A stretch of DNA of 31,683 nt from Bacteroidota bacterium (GCA_023453665.1 JAEXTA010000114.1:1-31683), one strand, 5' to 3'; counted from the first letter of the stretch, positions 8,009 to 17,098 are shown. Notes: generated by a model from the letters alone, not told the origin. Translations and numbers: made by a program.

Positions 8009-8926
8009 ATGAAACAACTTCAATTTAAACTTGTACTACTTATAATAGTATGTCTTACTGCAAATAATATCATTGCCCAGTCAGCAGGTAAAAGCGGATT
8101 ATCATTTTTGAAATTCGGGTTTGGCGCAAGAAATATTGCTATGGGTGATGCAGGTGCATCTGTATCTAATGATGTTACTTCGCTGTTTTATAATCCTGCC
8201 AAACTCGCAAATCAAACAGGCAATGAAATACTTTTTATGCATAATGAATGGATCCAGGATGTAAGAAGTGAAGTACTTGGTGTACGGTCAGATATCGCGG
8301 GGATACCTTTAGCAATAGGGTTAAATGTTTCAACGGTAAGTGATATTGAAGTACGCGGCGATTCCCCCGGTGAACCGTTGTCTAAATTTAACGCAAATTT
8401 TTTCTTTGCCAGCCTTTCGACAGGATTTAATATATTGGATAAAATGAGTTTTGGTGTCACAGCAAAGTATATCTACGAAGGAATATTGGTTGATGAAGCA
8501 AGCGGCTATGCTGTTGACTTCGGTATAAACTACAAAACTGATTTTGATGGTTTGTCAGTTGCCGGTGTTGTTAAAAACATCGGTTCAATGAATGACTTAA
8601 GAAGTGAAGCCACAAAACTCCCTGTAGAAATTAGATTAGGACCAGCTTACACCTTTTCTATGGAGCAAAACAAATTGGATTTTGTAACTGCCCTTGAATT
8701 TCAAAAATATACACCGACAGATGATGTACACTTTAATGCCGGAGTTGAAATAGTATATGATAAAACAATATCACTACGCGGCGGTTATTTGTCCGGGTAT
8801 GAATCAAAAAGTTTTGGCGGCGGTGTAGGATTAAATTGGGGAAGCCTTAGTTTTGATTATGCTATATCACCGTTTGCACTTGAGTTTGGAACAGGACATT
8901 CGATTTCATTAAGCTTTAAGTTTTAG
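8009..8926 (+). CDS. PorV/PorQ family outer-membrane protein (second copy)
   Basis: 305 residues with a signal peptide ending IIAQ at about residue 24. The family signature follows: GFGARNIAMGDAG at 37-49 and FYNPA at 60-64. The rest is predicted barrel strands, with the C-terminal strand ending SFKF, the usual outer-membrane sorting end with a terminal Phe. It begins 22 bases after the first copy ends. The two copies share the signature but are otherwise clearly diverged, so this is an old tandem pair, not a recent duplication. Whether this one or its neighbour is the true PorV of the organism cannot be told without a tree; either may be a cargo-specific paralogue. Confidence 0.8.
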   Translation: MKQLQFKLVLLIIVCLTANNIIAQSAGKSGLSFLKFGFGARNIAMGDAGASVSNDVTSLFYNPAKLANQTGNEILFMHNEWIQDVRSEVLGVRSDIAGIPLAIGLNVSTVSDIEVRGDSPGEPLSKFNANFFFASLSTGFNILDKMSFGVTAKYIYEGILVDEASGYAVDFGINYKTDFDGLSVAGVVKNIGSMNDLRSEATKLPVEIRLGPAYTFSMEQNKLDFVTALEFQKYTPTDDVHFNAGVEIVYDKTISLRGGYLSGYESKSFGGGVGLNWGSLSFDYAISPFALEFGTGHSISLSFKF

Positions 8927-8950
8927 TGGGAGTTTAATTCTTTATATGTG

Positions 8951-10258
8951 ATGAGAAAGTTAATTACGTATCTATATGATAATTTTAAAATTATCCTTAT
9001 CGCATATACGCTTATTCAAATAAGCTATTTACTTTTTTTTCTTGTTCCATATCAAAGTGACTCGTTGTACTACTACAATCTGGGAGAATTGGGGGCAAAG
9101 CACAAAATAGTTTACCCTCATACTTCTCACATTTATGAAGATTATATTATCGCCCCTCTTTTCATAAATTTACAAACTTTGATTCTCTTGATTTATAATT
9201 CAAAATTGACAATCGCTATTTTTCAATTGTGCCTGAATTTTATAAATCTTTATTTATTTTTTAGAATTGTTAAAGAAAATAATGGAAAAGAAGCAGCAAC
9301 CATTTTTGCACTAATATATATCTTCTACCTGCCAAATATTGGATTTATATTGTTGAATCTTACTGAACTCTGTTTCAGTGTTTTTTTAGCAATTTCAATG
9401 TTTGGAATTCTCAAAAAAGGATCATGGTGGATTTTGTTATCAGGATTTTTTGCTGCTGCGTCAACTGCTATAAGACCAACTGGTTATGCGCTAATTGGAG
9501 CTTTGATAATTTTTCTTTTCACACAACACAGCAATATCCGAATCAAAAAAAATATTTTAACATTATCCGGGGCATTACTATTTTTTTGTCTGATGGGTAC
9601 TGTTAGTTTCTATAGTTCTGGTAAAATCGTATTATCATCTGTCAATCACGGAACGAATCTTTTAATTGGTGCAAACCAAGATGCAACAGGTGCATTTAAC
9701 GCTCGAGTATTTGAAGTAGGTAAAGTTGGTTTTATTGAGAATCCAGAGTCGAAAACATATACAGAAAAACAGAATTACTGGTTTAATAAAGGAATAGAAT
9801 GGGTTATAGAAAATCCATTTGAGTGGATTTCATTAGTCCCTTCAAAAATTGTACATATGTTTATCTGGGATGACTATGCGATTTCACCTCTGTTTCATAT
9901 GCAAGAGTGGAACTTATATAAAATTTTAAAGACCCTCTTAATCGAAAAAAAGTTTGACACTTTTCTGAAGGATGTTCCTTTAACTTTAAAGATTATATAC
10001 ATTTTATTTCAAATTTGTCATCACATATATTATTTTTCACTTATTATTTTATTTATTTATGTTTTCATAAAAAAATATCATGTCCTCAAAGGTGATTCTT
10101 TTTTTAAATTACTTTTATTGGTAATCGGCTCTGGTATAGTACTTCCTCTACTTACATTTGGTGACCCAAGATTTAAGTACCCATACATAGTATTAATGAT
10201 GATTACCATTAGTCCATTTATTAGACAATATTTCCTATTTCCAAAACAAATAAAGTAA
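8951..10258 (+). CDS. Polytopic membrane protein, probable GT-C type glycosyltransferase
   Basis: 435 residues with about ten predicted transmembrane helices. The Asp in YQSDSLYYYNLG, in the loop after the first helix, sits where GT-C enzymes of the ArnT/PMT type hold their catalytic Asp, and the long soluble loop at about 225-290 also fits. Such enzymes transfer sugars from polyprenyl-phosphate donors on the outer face of the inner membrane. The start could be GTG 8948 or ATG 8951; the ATG is preferred. The gene is AT-richer than its surroundings (about 27-28% GC in two sampled 60-base lines, against about 37-42% in sampled neighbours), though membrane proteins favour AT-rich codons. It lies at the head of a glycan cluster. 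The specific family is not certain. Confidence 0.6.
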   Translation: MRKLITYLYDNFKIILIAYTLIQISYLLFFLVPYQSDSLYYYNLGELGAKHKIVYPHTSHIYEDYIIAPLFINLQTLILLIYNSKLTIAIFQLCLNFINLYLFFRIVKENNGKEAATIFALIYIFYLPNIGFILLNLTELCFSVFLAISMFGILKKGSWWILLSGFFAAASTAIRPTGYALIGALIIFLFTQHSNIRIKKNILTLSGALLFFCLMGTVSFYSSGKIVLSSVNHGTNLLIGANQDATGAFNARVFEVGKVGFIENPESKTYTEKQNYWFNKGIEWVIENPFEWISLVPSKIVHMFIWDDYAISPLFHMQEWNLYKILKTLLIEKKFDTFLKDVPLTLKIIYILFQICHHIYYFSLIILFIYVFIKKYHVLKGDSFFKLLLLVIGSGIVLPLLTFGDPRFKYPYIVLMMITISPFIRQYFLFPKQIK

Positions 10259-10265
10259 AACCCTC

Positions 10266-11237
10266 ATGTTAGAATTCTATCCTCTGCATTCATCCAAATT
10301 TTCCCATGACGAATGGGATTCATTCGTAAATACTTCAGACAACGGAACTATTTTTCACCTGAGACAATTTTTAAACTACCATCCTAAAGACAAATTTAAA
10401 GATGCTTCGCTGGTTGTGGTTAAAGAAAATAAACCACTTGCATTACTCACTGCTGCTGTTGTTGAACGTGATGGTAAAAAAGTTTTAGCATCACATCCCG
10501 GTGCTTCTTACGGCAGTTTTGTTTACAAATCTAATCTGAATTTCAAAGAAGCTCATGAACTGGTAGATGTGTTATTAGTTTATGCAAAAGGTTTAAAAGT
10601 CGATCGCATCCAACTGACACCGCCGCCAATTATTTATCAATCGAAATATTCCAACTACATTGACTTTGCTTTGGTAAGAAGCGGGTTTACATATCTTAAA
10701 CGTGATGTTTCAAGTATAGTTCAACTTGATCTTGATAAAGATGAATTATTAATGAGTTACCGTGCCGAAGCAAGAACCGCTCTAAAAAAAGCAATCAAAC
10801 AAAATGTGGAAATAGTCGAATGTGATAAGTTCGAAGAGTACTATGAAATCCTTAAAAAGAATTTAAAGATGCGTCACGGTGTAAATCCCGCTCACACTTT
10901 GGAAGAACTTCTCAAAGTAAAAAAAATGTTTCCATCCAGGGTCAGATTGTGGGGAGCTTTTGTTAAAGGTAAGTTGATCGCTGGTGTTTGCAACTTCAGT
11001 GCTAACCCAAAAGTTGTGCTTGCGTTCTATATAAGTCATGATGAAGATTACCAGGAATATCGCGCGGTTAATTTATTGTTTTACGAAATTATGAAACGAT
11101 ACAAAGAAGAAGGATATAAATTCCTTGACTTTGGAATTTTTACGGTGAATATGGAACCTAACTGGGGATTAGGAAGGTTCAAAGAAAATTTTGGTGCAAG
11201 AGGAATTTTCAGAGATACACTTTATAAAGATCTCTAA
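10266..11237 (+). CDS. FemAB/GNAT-like aminoacyl- or acyltransferase
   Basis: 323 residues, no signal peptide, cytoplasmic. The second half (about 150-320) has the GNAT fold pattern of FemAB-like and BioF2-like proteins: an R/K-rich helix after YRAEAR, the GAFVKGKLIAGV strand pair, and FLDFGIF followed by GLGRFKENFGA near the end, where the cofactor or tRNA-bound substrate sits. Relatives add amino acids to peptidoglycan bridges or acyl groups to surface sugars. It is seven bases after the GT-C-like gene, and its stop overlaps the start of a glycosyltransferase (TAATG at 11235-11239), so a role in decorating a surface glycan is a reasonable inference. The acyl or aminoacyl donor is unknown. 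Confidence 0.7.
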   Translation: MLEFYPLHSSKFSHDEWDSFVNTSDNGTIFHLRQFLNYHPKDKFKDASLVVVKENKPLALLTAAVVERDGKKVLASHPGASYGSFVYKSNLNFKEAHELVDVLLVYAKGLKVDRIQLTPPPIIYQSKYSNYIDFALVRSGFTYLKRDVSSIVQLDLDKDELLMSYRAEARTALKKAIKQNVEIVECDKFEEYYEILKKNLKMRHGVNPAHTLEELLKVKKMFPSRVRLWGAFVKGKLIAGVCNFSANPKVVLAFYISHDEDYQEYRAVNLLFYEIMKRYKEEGYKFLDFGIFTVNMEPNWGLGRFKENFGARGIFRDTLYKDL

Positions 11238-12316
11238 TGCTTAAAATATTACACGTGGCTCCTCAAAACTATGCCGGAGTTCCACATAGTTTTTATCAGA
11301 TGCATAATGCAATGGGGGATTATTCACGTATCATCACACTTCACAAAAACCCGCTTGAGTTTCCTGAAGATATTTGTCTTGATTTACCTTTGCCCGCATC
11401 ATCATTAGCAAAAAAGTGGCGTAAGAAAAAAGTTAAAGATGTTGAAGTCAGACAAATCCATTTAGCGCCTGTTTTTAAACCGAAGAATTTATTTGAAAGT
11501 ATTTATTTTATATACAGCGATGTCAAACGAAAAAAAATAATTGAAGAAGCAATTAACAAGTATAAGCTCGATGAGTTTGATATTATTCATTATGATTCCG
11601 GATTGGATTTTTACCGTAACTCTTCTCACGCAAAAAAATGGAAGCAGGAAGGGAAAAAAATAGTCTGTTGTTATTATGGAAGTGATCTAAGAATCCGCGG
11701 GTTGATAAAAGAGATGGACGCAATTTCAGATCTGAATATTACATCTGAATATGATCATCTTGAATTAAAAAAAGACCTTCAATACATTTTTTATCCTTAT
11801 GATATTTCGGAACTTCCTGAAAGAAAATATAATGATGACGGAGTTATTAAGATTGTTCATTCACCGACAAACCGTCAATACAAAGGCACATCAATTATAA
11901 TTTCAGTAATTGAAAAAATTAAGAAAGAACAAAAGATTGAATTTATTTTACTTGAAGGGAAACCGAGAAGCGAAGTATTGCAGATAAAAAGCACTTGTGA
12001 TATTTCAATCGATCAGGTTGGCGGTACAATGGGTGGAACCGGTTACGGCAAAGCTGGATTAGAGACGCTTGGAATGGGTATTCCGACAGTTACCAATATG
12101 ACAAAAAATTATGCTGACTGGCTTCCTGAAAATCCGTTTATAGTAGCCAACACAGCGAATGAATTATACAATGTTCTTTCGGAATTAATACAGAATGCAA
12201 CGCTAAGAAAAGAAAAAGGTGAAACAGGGAAAAGCTGGGTTAAGAAGTATCATAGCTATGAGTCAGTGGATAAGAGATTAAAAGAATTGTATCGTACATT
12301 CGATGTCATTAAATAA
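11237..12316 (+). CDS. Glycosyltransferase, GT4/GT-B type
   Basis: 359 residues, soluble. The N-terminal MLKILHVAPQNYAGVP is a GT-B first strand and glycine loop. The C-terminal half carries HSPTNRQYKGT and GGTGYGKAGLETLGMGIPTV, the donor-binding helix with the family Glu (the usual E-x7-E region is shortened). It probably transfers a nucleotide-activated sugar to a lipid-linked acceptor on the inner face of the membrane. It is coupled to the FemAB-like gene by TAATG, and its 3' end faces the oppositely oriented glycosyltransferase 14 bases away. No obvious hairpin lies in that gap. Sugar and acceptor unknown. Confidence 0.78.
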   Translation: MLKILHVAPQNYAGVPHSFYQMHNAMGDYSRIITLHKNPLEFPEDICLDLPLPASSLAKKWRKKKVKDVEVRQIHLAPVFKPKNLFESIYFIYSDVKRKKIIEEAINKYKLDEFDIIHYDSGLDFYRNSSHAKKWKQEGKKIVCCYYGSDLRIRGLIKEMDAISDLNITSEYDHLELKKDLQYIFYPYDISELPERKYNDDGVIKIVHSPTNRQYKGTSIIISVIEKIKKEQKIEFILLEGKPRSEVLQIKSTCDISIDQVGGTMGGTGYGKAGLETLGMGIPTVTNMTKNYADWLPENPFIVANTANELYNVLSELIQNATLRKEKGETGKSWVKKYHSYESVDKRLKELYRTFDVIK

Positions 12317-12330
12317 AAAGAGAGTGAAAA

Positions 12331-13467
12331 TTATTTGTTTAAAAACACCCCAATGATTTTTAGCAATTTCTCTGATAAAATTTCCCAATTATATTTTTGT
12401 TCAAAAAGTTTTCTTGCATTATCTGAATGATCGATTCTTAATTCTGTATTATTCAAATACTCACTCATAACCTTAAGTATCTCATTGACATTATAAGGAT
12501 CAATAAGGAATCCGAATGTTTCAATTTCTTCAATCGTCTTTAGAGATGATAGCCTAGAATAAATCACAGGTTTACCAGCCGCCATATAATCAAAAATTTT
12601 GATCGGCAGTGAATTATCTAACATTCCTCGATTAGTCCGTAAATCAATACAAACATCAGCATCAGATAATAGTTCTGAATAGGTATCATAATTTGTATAG
12701 CCCTTAAACTTTATTTTTAGATTCTCTGGGATCATCATTTCTCTGAACCATTTTTCAACTCCATCATTTATGAAACTACCAATTAACAATAAGTTAATTT
12801 TACGATCAGTAAAAATATCTGCAAATTCACTCAGTACACTAATGACTCGCTTAAATCCTCGCTCCTCTGTAAAATGACCACAATAACAAAAACATATTTT
12901 ATCTGTTCGTGGAATTGAATGATTAAACTTAAAGTACTTCTGGGGTGGGTAGTACCCAATTATTGTTTTCTTTATAAATGGGGCCCAAATCCGATAGCGA
13001 TTAGCCTTTAATTCTTCTCCGATGATTAGGTGGTCAGCTAAATTTGTTGCATAAATATTAAATAGATATTGTCGGATATAAATTGATATTCTTCTAAATC
13101 CTTTGTAAAGCTTATAATGACTTCTATACGGATACCATTCTGTGATGTCATAAATAATTTTACAGGAACGTTTAATTTTTCTGAACTTATGCGCTGCTAG
13201 AATCGGCAGCGGTTCACAGCATATTATAAGGTCGGCATCAAACTCGTTAATAATATTAAAGAACCTGTTAATCTTTTCTCTTTTGGTTATATTTAGCCCG
13301 TCAAACGAATTAATTGTGATATTTTCTTTTACAATATGTAATTCTTCAACCGATGTTGTTATCTGAACCTTATATCCATTCCCGGATAAACTTAATCCAA
13401 ATTTCCAGAATATCCTTTCATCCATTGAAGGATGACCTGAAGAAATTATTATTATTTTCTTTTGCAT
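12331..13467 (-). CDS. Glycosyltransferase, GT4 type, inserted on the opposite strand
   Basis: 378 residues from the ATG at 13467. An in-frame TTG at 13500 would overlap the start of the divergent GT9 gene and is rejected. The N-terminus MQKKIIIISSGHPSMDERIF is the first GT-B strand with its loop. The middle has a glycine-containing segment (CYCGHFTEERGFKR), and the C-terminal half has the IKIFDYMAAGKPVIYS motif typical of GT4 donor binding. It is the only minus-strand gene between 2 and 27864, and sampled lines run near 25-28% GC, below its neighbours. It may have been acquired separately from the cluster around it. The specific sugar is unknown. Confidence 0.8.
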   Translation of the reverse strand: MQKKIIIISSGHPSMDERIFWKFGLSLSGNGYKVQITTSVEELHIVKENITINSFDGLNITKREKINRFFNIINEFDADLIICCEPLPILAAHKFRKIKRSCKIIYDITEWYPYRSHYKLYKGFRRISIYIRQYLFNIYATNLADHLIIGEELKANRYRIWAPFIKKTIIGYYPPQKYFKFNHSIPRTDKICFCYCGHFTEERGFKRVISVLSEFADIFTDRKINLLLIGSFINDGVEKWFREMMIPENLKIKFKGYTNYDTYSELLSDADVCIDLRTNRGMLDNSLPIKIFDYMAAGKPVIYSRLSSLKTIEEIETFGFLIDPYNVNEILKVMSEYLNNTELRIDHSDNARKLFEQKYNWEILSEKLLKIIGVFLNK

Positions 13468-13491
13468 AATTAAAACTACTAAAAAATATTT

Positions 13492-14499
13492 ATGCCTCAA
13501 TTAAGAATTTTAATAAGCAGACCTGACAGGATTGGCGATGTGGTGTTATCGACTCATCTTCCGAGAGAAATCAAGGCAGCGAATCCTGATAGTTTTGTGG
13601 CGATGTTAGTCAGAGAGGAAACAAAAGATATATTTCTGAACAACCCCAATGTTGATGCAATAATAACATTAAATGAAAATGGTTCCCCAAAAGAATTTTG
13701 GAAATTAGTTAAAGAAATAACCGGTTATAAATTTACCCATGCATTTATGCTTTTACCGAATGAAAGAATTAACTGGATTTTATTTTTCAGTATGATTCCA
13801 ACCAGGATAGGTGTAGGGCATAAACTCTATCAGTTCCTGTCATTTGGTAAGTACGTTGACAGGAAGAAATATATCGAAAACAGGCACGAAACGGACTATT
13901 GTTCTGATATGTTGCGGAAGATTGGAATTAAGCCTAAGTCCAACGACCCAGAAATATTTTTATCGAAGGAAGAAATAGACCTGGTATCTGACTTTCGGAA
14001 AAATAATAACGATAGTAAAAAACTGATCGGAATTAATTCAACAAGCGGCGGTTCTACTGCAAACCTACCAGTCAACGAATACTATAAACTGATCAAAAAA
14101 CTTTCTGATGATGAGGCAATAAATGTTATAGTCACTGATTATAACGTTCCGAAAGAAATTGATGAAATACCGGGAGTTCTATATCCAGTCAAAAATACCT
14201 CGTTAAGAAAATTAATTGTTACAATTGCTTCACTTGATATACTTATTTCTGCAAGTACAGGACCTATGCATGTTGCTGCAGCATTAAAGATTCCCACGGT
14301 TTCTGTTTTTTGTCCTTTACCTGCATGTGCACCGGATCTTTGGGGTCCACTGGGAAATAGTGCTACAGTAGTTTTACCTGAAAAAAATTATTGTCAGCAT
14401 AAATGTCCGGGCGATCCCAAAAAATGTTTCTTTGAGGGCGAAGGTGGAATTGATCACTTAAAAATCATTCATTCACTTAATTCAATTCTTAATAAGTGA
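13492..14499 (+). CDS. Glycosyltransferase family 9, heptosyltransferase-like
   Basis: 335 residues, cytoplasmic face of the membrane. RPDRIGDVVLSTHLPREIK at the N-terminus is the GT9 first strand and acceptor loop, with the Asp that acts as general base in heptosyltransferases. The C-terminal half has ISASTGPMHVAAALKIPTVSVF, the donor-binding helix found in WaaC/WaaF. Members add heptose or related sugars to lipopolysaccharide core or other lipid-linked glycans. A late cysteine-rich segment (CQHKCPGDPKKC, about residues 302-313) is also seen. The start ATG at 13492 is 25 bases from the start of the divergent GT4 gene, so that short gap must carry the promoters for both if they are separately expressed. 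Confidence 0.87.
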   Translation: MPQLRILISRPDRIGDVVLSTHLPREIKAANPDSFVAMLVREETKDIFLNNPNVDAIITLNENGSPKEFWKLVKEITGYKFTHAFMLLPNERINWILFFSMIPTRIGVGHKLYQFLSFGKYVDRKKYIENRHETDYCSDMLRKIGIKPKSNDPEIFLSKEEIDLVSDFRKNNNDSKKLIGINSTSGGSTANLPVNEYYKLIKKLSDDEAINVIVTDYNVPKEIDEIPGVLYPVKNTSLRKLIVTIASLDILISASTGPMHVAAALKIPTVSVFCPLPACAPDLWGPLGNSATVVLPEKNYCQHKCPGDPKKCFFEGEGGIDHLKIIHSLNSILNK

Positions 14500-14517
14500 A
14501 TGACCTGAAACATAGAC

Positions 14518-15654
14518 ATGAAAAAAATATTAATCGCCCCAAACAGTTTTAAAGGTTGTGCAAACTCTGTTACTATAGCCGGATATTTTTCTAAGTACCT
14601 GACCGGGATTGGTGAAGATATTCAGTGCACGGCTTTGCCAATTAGTGATGGGGGAGATGGATTTCTGGAAGTCTGTTCAAACTTATACAAACTTGAATTG
14701 CGTACATACATAATTACAACTCCCTATGACGATTCTGTTATGGAAACTATTATCGGATATGACAGCAAAAATTCGGTAGTCTATATCGAATCGGCAAAAG
14801 TTCTCGGATTATCGGTAATACCAAAAGAGAAACAAAAAGTTATTGGATTATCTTCCAAGGGATTAGGTGAATTATTGACCTTGTTGGTAAAAGAAAATGA
14901 TTCGGGTGTACTGAAGATTAAAAAAATTATTATTGGAATAGGTGGCACAGGGACCAATGATATGGGACTTGGTATGTGCTCCAAATTCGGACTAAAACTT
15001 AAAGACCACTATGGGAATTCACTAAATATTCTTCCGAATGATTTCCACAATGCGGCAGAAATAATCTGGGAGCCGATTGAATTTCCATTCAAAATTGAAT
15101 GTGTAATTGATGTGCAAAATGATCTTCTTGGGAAAAACGGGGCAACATATTCTTTCGCTTCACAAAAAGGTGCAACAAAAGGTGAACTTGCGGTTATGGA
15201 ACTTGGATTTAGTAAAATCCTTAATCTGTTATACCAGAATAATTTACCTGATCGAACTGAAAAATTATTTGGTGCTGGAGGTGGACTTGCTACAGGTTTA
15301 CAGATTTTTTTAGATGCTGAATTAATCACAGCAAAAGAATTTTTAATAAATAACTTATTGGATACCTTTTCTGAACATAAATTTGATGTGCTCATAACAG
15401 GTGAAGGATCATTTGATAATCAATCGCCTTTGGGAAAAGGAGCATATCTGATGATTGAACATTTTAAGAATCAGGTTGACAAAATATTCTTATGCTCCGG
15501 CAAAATCTCAGAAACATCGTTTACGGATCTGCCATCGAATGTTTTTCCAATTCAATTAAAAGATTTTTTTAATTCAGAGGAAGAATCTATTCAAAACATT
15601 GAAACCGGAATAAAAATAGCCTCACAAATCATTATTAAAGAGATCAATTCTTAG
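14518..15654 (+). CDS. Glycerate kinase (class II, GlxK/GarK family)
   Basis: ATP-dependent kinase that phosphorylates D-glycerate, feeding glycolysis from glyoxylate or serine breakdown. 378 residues, the usual family length. Signature stretches are IAPNSFKGC near the N-terminus, ISDGGDGF, IGIGGTGTNDMGLGM, GAGGGLATGL, and near the C-terminus ITGEGSFDNQSPLGKGA, the family's conserved Asp/Gln motif. No signal peptide. It starts 18 bases after the GT9 gene but has no evident link to glycan synthesis. Whether it makes 2- or 3-phosphoglycerate is not visible; class II members usually give 2-phosphoglycerate. Confidence 0.9.
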   Translation: MKKILIAPNSFKGCANSVTIAGYFSKYLTGIGEDIQCTALPISDGGDGFLEVCSNLYKLELRTYIITTPYDDSVMETIIGYDSKNSVVYIESAKVLGLSVIPKEKQKVIGLSSKGLGELLTLLVKENDSGVLKIKKIIIGIGGTGTNDMGLGMCSKFGLKLKDHYGNSLNILPNDFHNAAEIIWEPIEFPFKIECVIDVQNDLLGKNGATYSFASQKGATKGELAVMELGFSKILNLLYQNNLPDRTEKLFGAGGGLATGLQIFLDAELITAKEFLINNLLDTFSEHKFDVLITGEGSFDNQSPLGKGAYLMIEHFKNQVDKIFLCSGKISETSFTDLPSNVFPIQLKDFFNSEEESIQNIETGIKIASQIIIKEINS

Positions 15655-15728
15655 ATTTTATCACTTAATCATTTTTTCTTAAATTAAACCGCAAATTCAA
15701 TTAATAAATCCTTTTTTTCGGAAGATAA

Positions 15729-16616
15729 ATGAAGCAGTACCTTGACCTGGTTAAATTAGTTATTGGCAATGGAGTAAGAAAAAGTTCCCGTACCGGGATT
15801 GACACTATTTCGTATTTTTCTGCTTTTTACAGAGTAGATCTTTCGCTTGGATTTCCACTCTTAACTACAAAAAAAATGGAATGGAAATCATTGTTGAATG
15901 AAGTATTGTGGTACTTATCAGGTGATCATCATATCAGAAATTTAAGACAGCATACAAAAATCTGGGATGCATGGGCAGACGATGAAGGAAGATTACAAAC
16001 AGCTTATGGGAGATTCTGGAGAAGATTTCCTGTGCCTGAAAGTAGATCGGTTCTTGAGGGAGAAGTATATGTAGATGAATCACATCCTTTCGTTAAGAAA
16101 GAAGAAAACGGTTCACTAACATTTGACCAGGTAGGCTGGGTAATAAATGAAATTAAGAGAAACCCCGACTCAAGAAGATTAGTGATCTCTGCATGGAATC
16201 CGGCAAATGCTGTTGTAAGTAAACTACCACCATGTCATTATACTTTTGCGTTTAATGTTTCAAATGGAAAATTAAATTGTCATCTTACCCAACGTTCAGG
16301 TGATATTGCTCTTGGAATTCCATTTAATCTAGCTGCATACTCTTTGTTAACACAGATCATTGCTCAGGAAGTTGGACTTGAACTAGGATTTTTTGCCCAC
16401 ACTATTATTGATGCTCATATTTATGTGGCTGATAAGGGAACTCCACAGGAAAAGTTTGATCATCTTGAAGGATTAAAAGAACAGTTGAAAAGAACTCCGT
16501 TGCAGCTTCCTCAATTAAAAATTGCAAAAAAGCCGATTGATGAATTAAAATTCGAAGACTTTGAGTTGATAAATTATAATCACCTTGAAAAAATTAAATT
16601 CGAGGTTGCAGTTTGA
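15729..16616 (+). CDS. thyA: Thymidylate synthase
   Basis: Converts dUMP and methylene-tetrahydrofolate to dTMP and dihydrofolate. 295 residues, about 30 longer than the E. coli enzyme, the extra length lying around residues 105-145. The catalytic Cys is C169 in PPCHYTF, followed by QRSGDIALGIPFN, with the Arg and Asp that bind the dUMP phosphate and base. The N-terminal phosphate-binding Arg is in RKSSRTG and the C-terminal half has FFAHTIIDAHIY. The E. coli QRSCD Cys is Gly here, a position that is not catalytic. The gene is coupled to folA (TTGA overlap), which recycles its dihydrofolate product, so the pair forms the dTMP cycle. The 74-base gap upstream is T-rich, with no clear promoter or hairpin. 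Confidence 0.97.
   Translation: MKQYLDLVKLVIGNGVRKSSRTGIDTISYFSAFYRVDLSLGFPLLTTKKMEWKSLLNEVLWYLSGDHHIRNLRQHTKIWDAWADDEGRLQTAYGRFWRRFPVPESRSVLEGEVYVDESHPFVKKEENGSLTFDQVGWVINEIKRNPDSRRLVISAWNPANAVVSKLPPCHYTFAFNVSNGKLNCHLTQRSGDIALGIPFNLAAYSLLTQIIAQEVGLELGFFAHTIIDAHIYVADKGTPQEKFDHLEGLKEQLKRTPLQLPQLKIAKKPIDELKFEDFELINYNHLEKIKFEVAV
16602..16605 (+). promoter_or_regulatory. Ribosome binding site for the TTG start of folA
   Basis: GAGG lies seven bases before the TTG at 16613, inside the last codons of thyA. It supports a TTG start overlapping the thyA stop codon. Confidence 0.5.
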
Positions 16617-17098
16617 AAGTGATAATTATCTCAGCGATTGCTCAGAATGGTGTGATTGGTAAAGCAAGCGGTGAAATGCCCTGGAATGTTAAAGAAGAGT
16701 TCAAACATTTTAAAGATACTACATATGGTCACCCTGTTGTAATGGGACGTAAAACCTTCAACACTCTTGGTAAGCCGTTGAAGGGAAGATTGAACATTGT
16801 AATAACAAGACAAAATGATTTTCTTCAGCAAACGGATGAACTGAAATTTTTCAGAACACTTGAGGATGCAATAGATTTTCTAAGTGCTAAAAACTTACAG
16901 AAAATATTTATAATAGGCGGCGGTGAAATATACAGGCAAGCTATAACATTTGCAGATGAAATGATCTTATCTTATATGAAATTTTCTGCAGAAGGCGAAG
17001 TTCACTTCCCGGAAATAAATGAAAAAGAATGGAACAAGGAATTGATTGGAAATGCTGAGCAGTTTGATATTTATAAGTATGTACGAAAGATTGTATGA
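16613..17098 (+). CDS. folA: Dihydrofolate reductase
   Basis: Reduces dihydrofolate to tetrahydrofolate with NADPH. 161 residues, typical of bacterial DHFR. ISAIAQNGVIG, MPW (22-24) and MGRKTFNTLG form the folate and NADPH pockets, and IIGGGEIYR is the C-terminal NADPH loop. The catalytic acid is Glu29, where E. coli has Asp27; Glu occurs there in other DHFRs. The start is TTG at 16613, overlapping the thyA stop (TTGA), and the stop overlaps mutL (ATGA). The three genes are therefore translated in sequence. Confidence 0.95.
   Translation: MKVIIISAIAQNGVIGKASGEMPWNVKEEFKHFKDTTYGHPVVMGRKTFNTLGKPLKGRLNIVITRQNDFLQQTDELKFFRTLEDAIDFLSAKNLQKIFIIGGGEIYRQAITFADEMILSYMKFSAEGEVHFPEINEKEWNKELIGNAEQFDIYKYVRKIV

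Noticed and set aside
13468..13500. Longer N-terminus for the reversed glycosyltransferase
   Set aside because: The TTG at 13500 overlaps the divergent GT9 start and adds residues ahead of a normal GT-B first strand; the ATG at 13467 is better.
15655..15728. Terminator or regulatory hairpin between glycerate kinase and thyA
   Set aside because: The gap is T-rich but no stable inverted repeat precedes a T tract.
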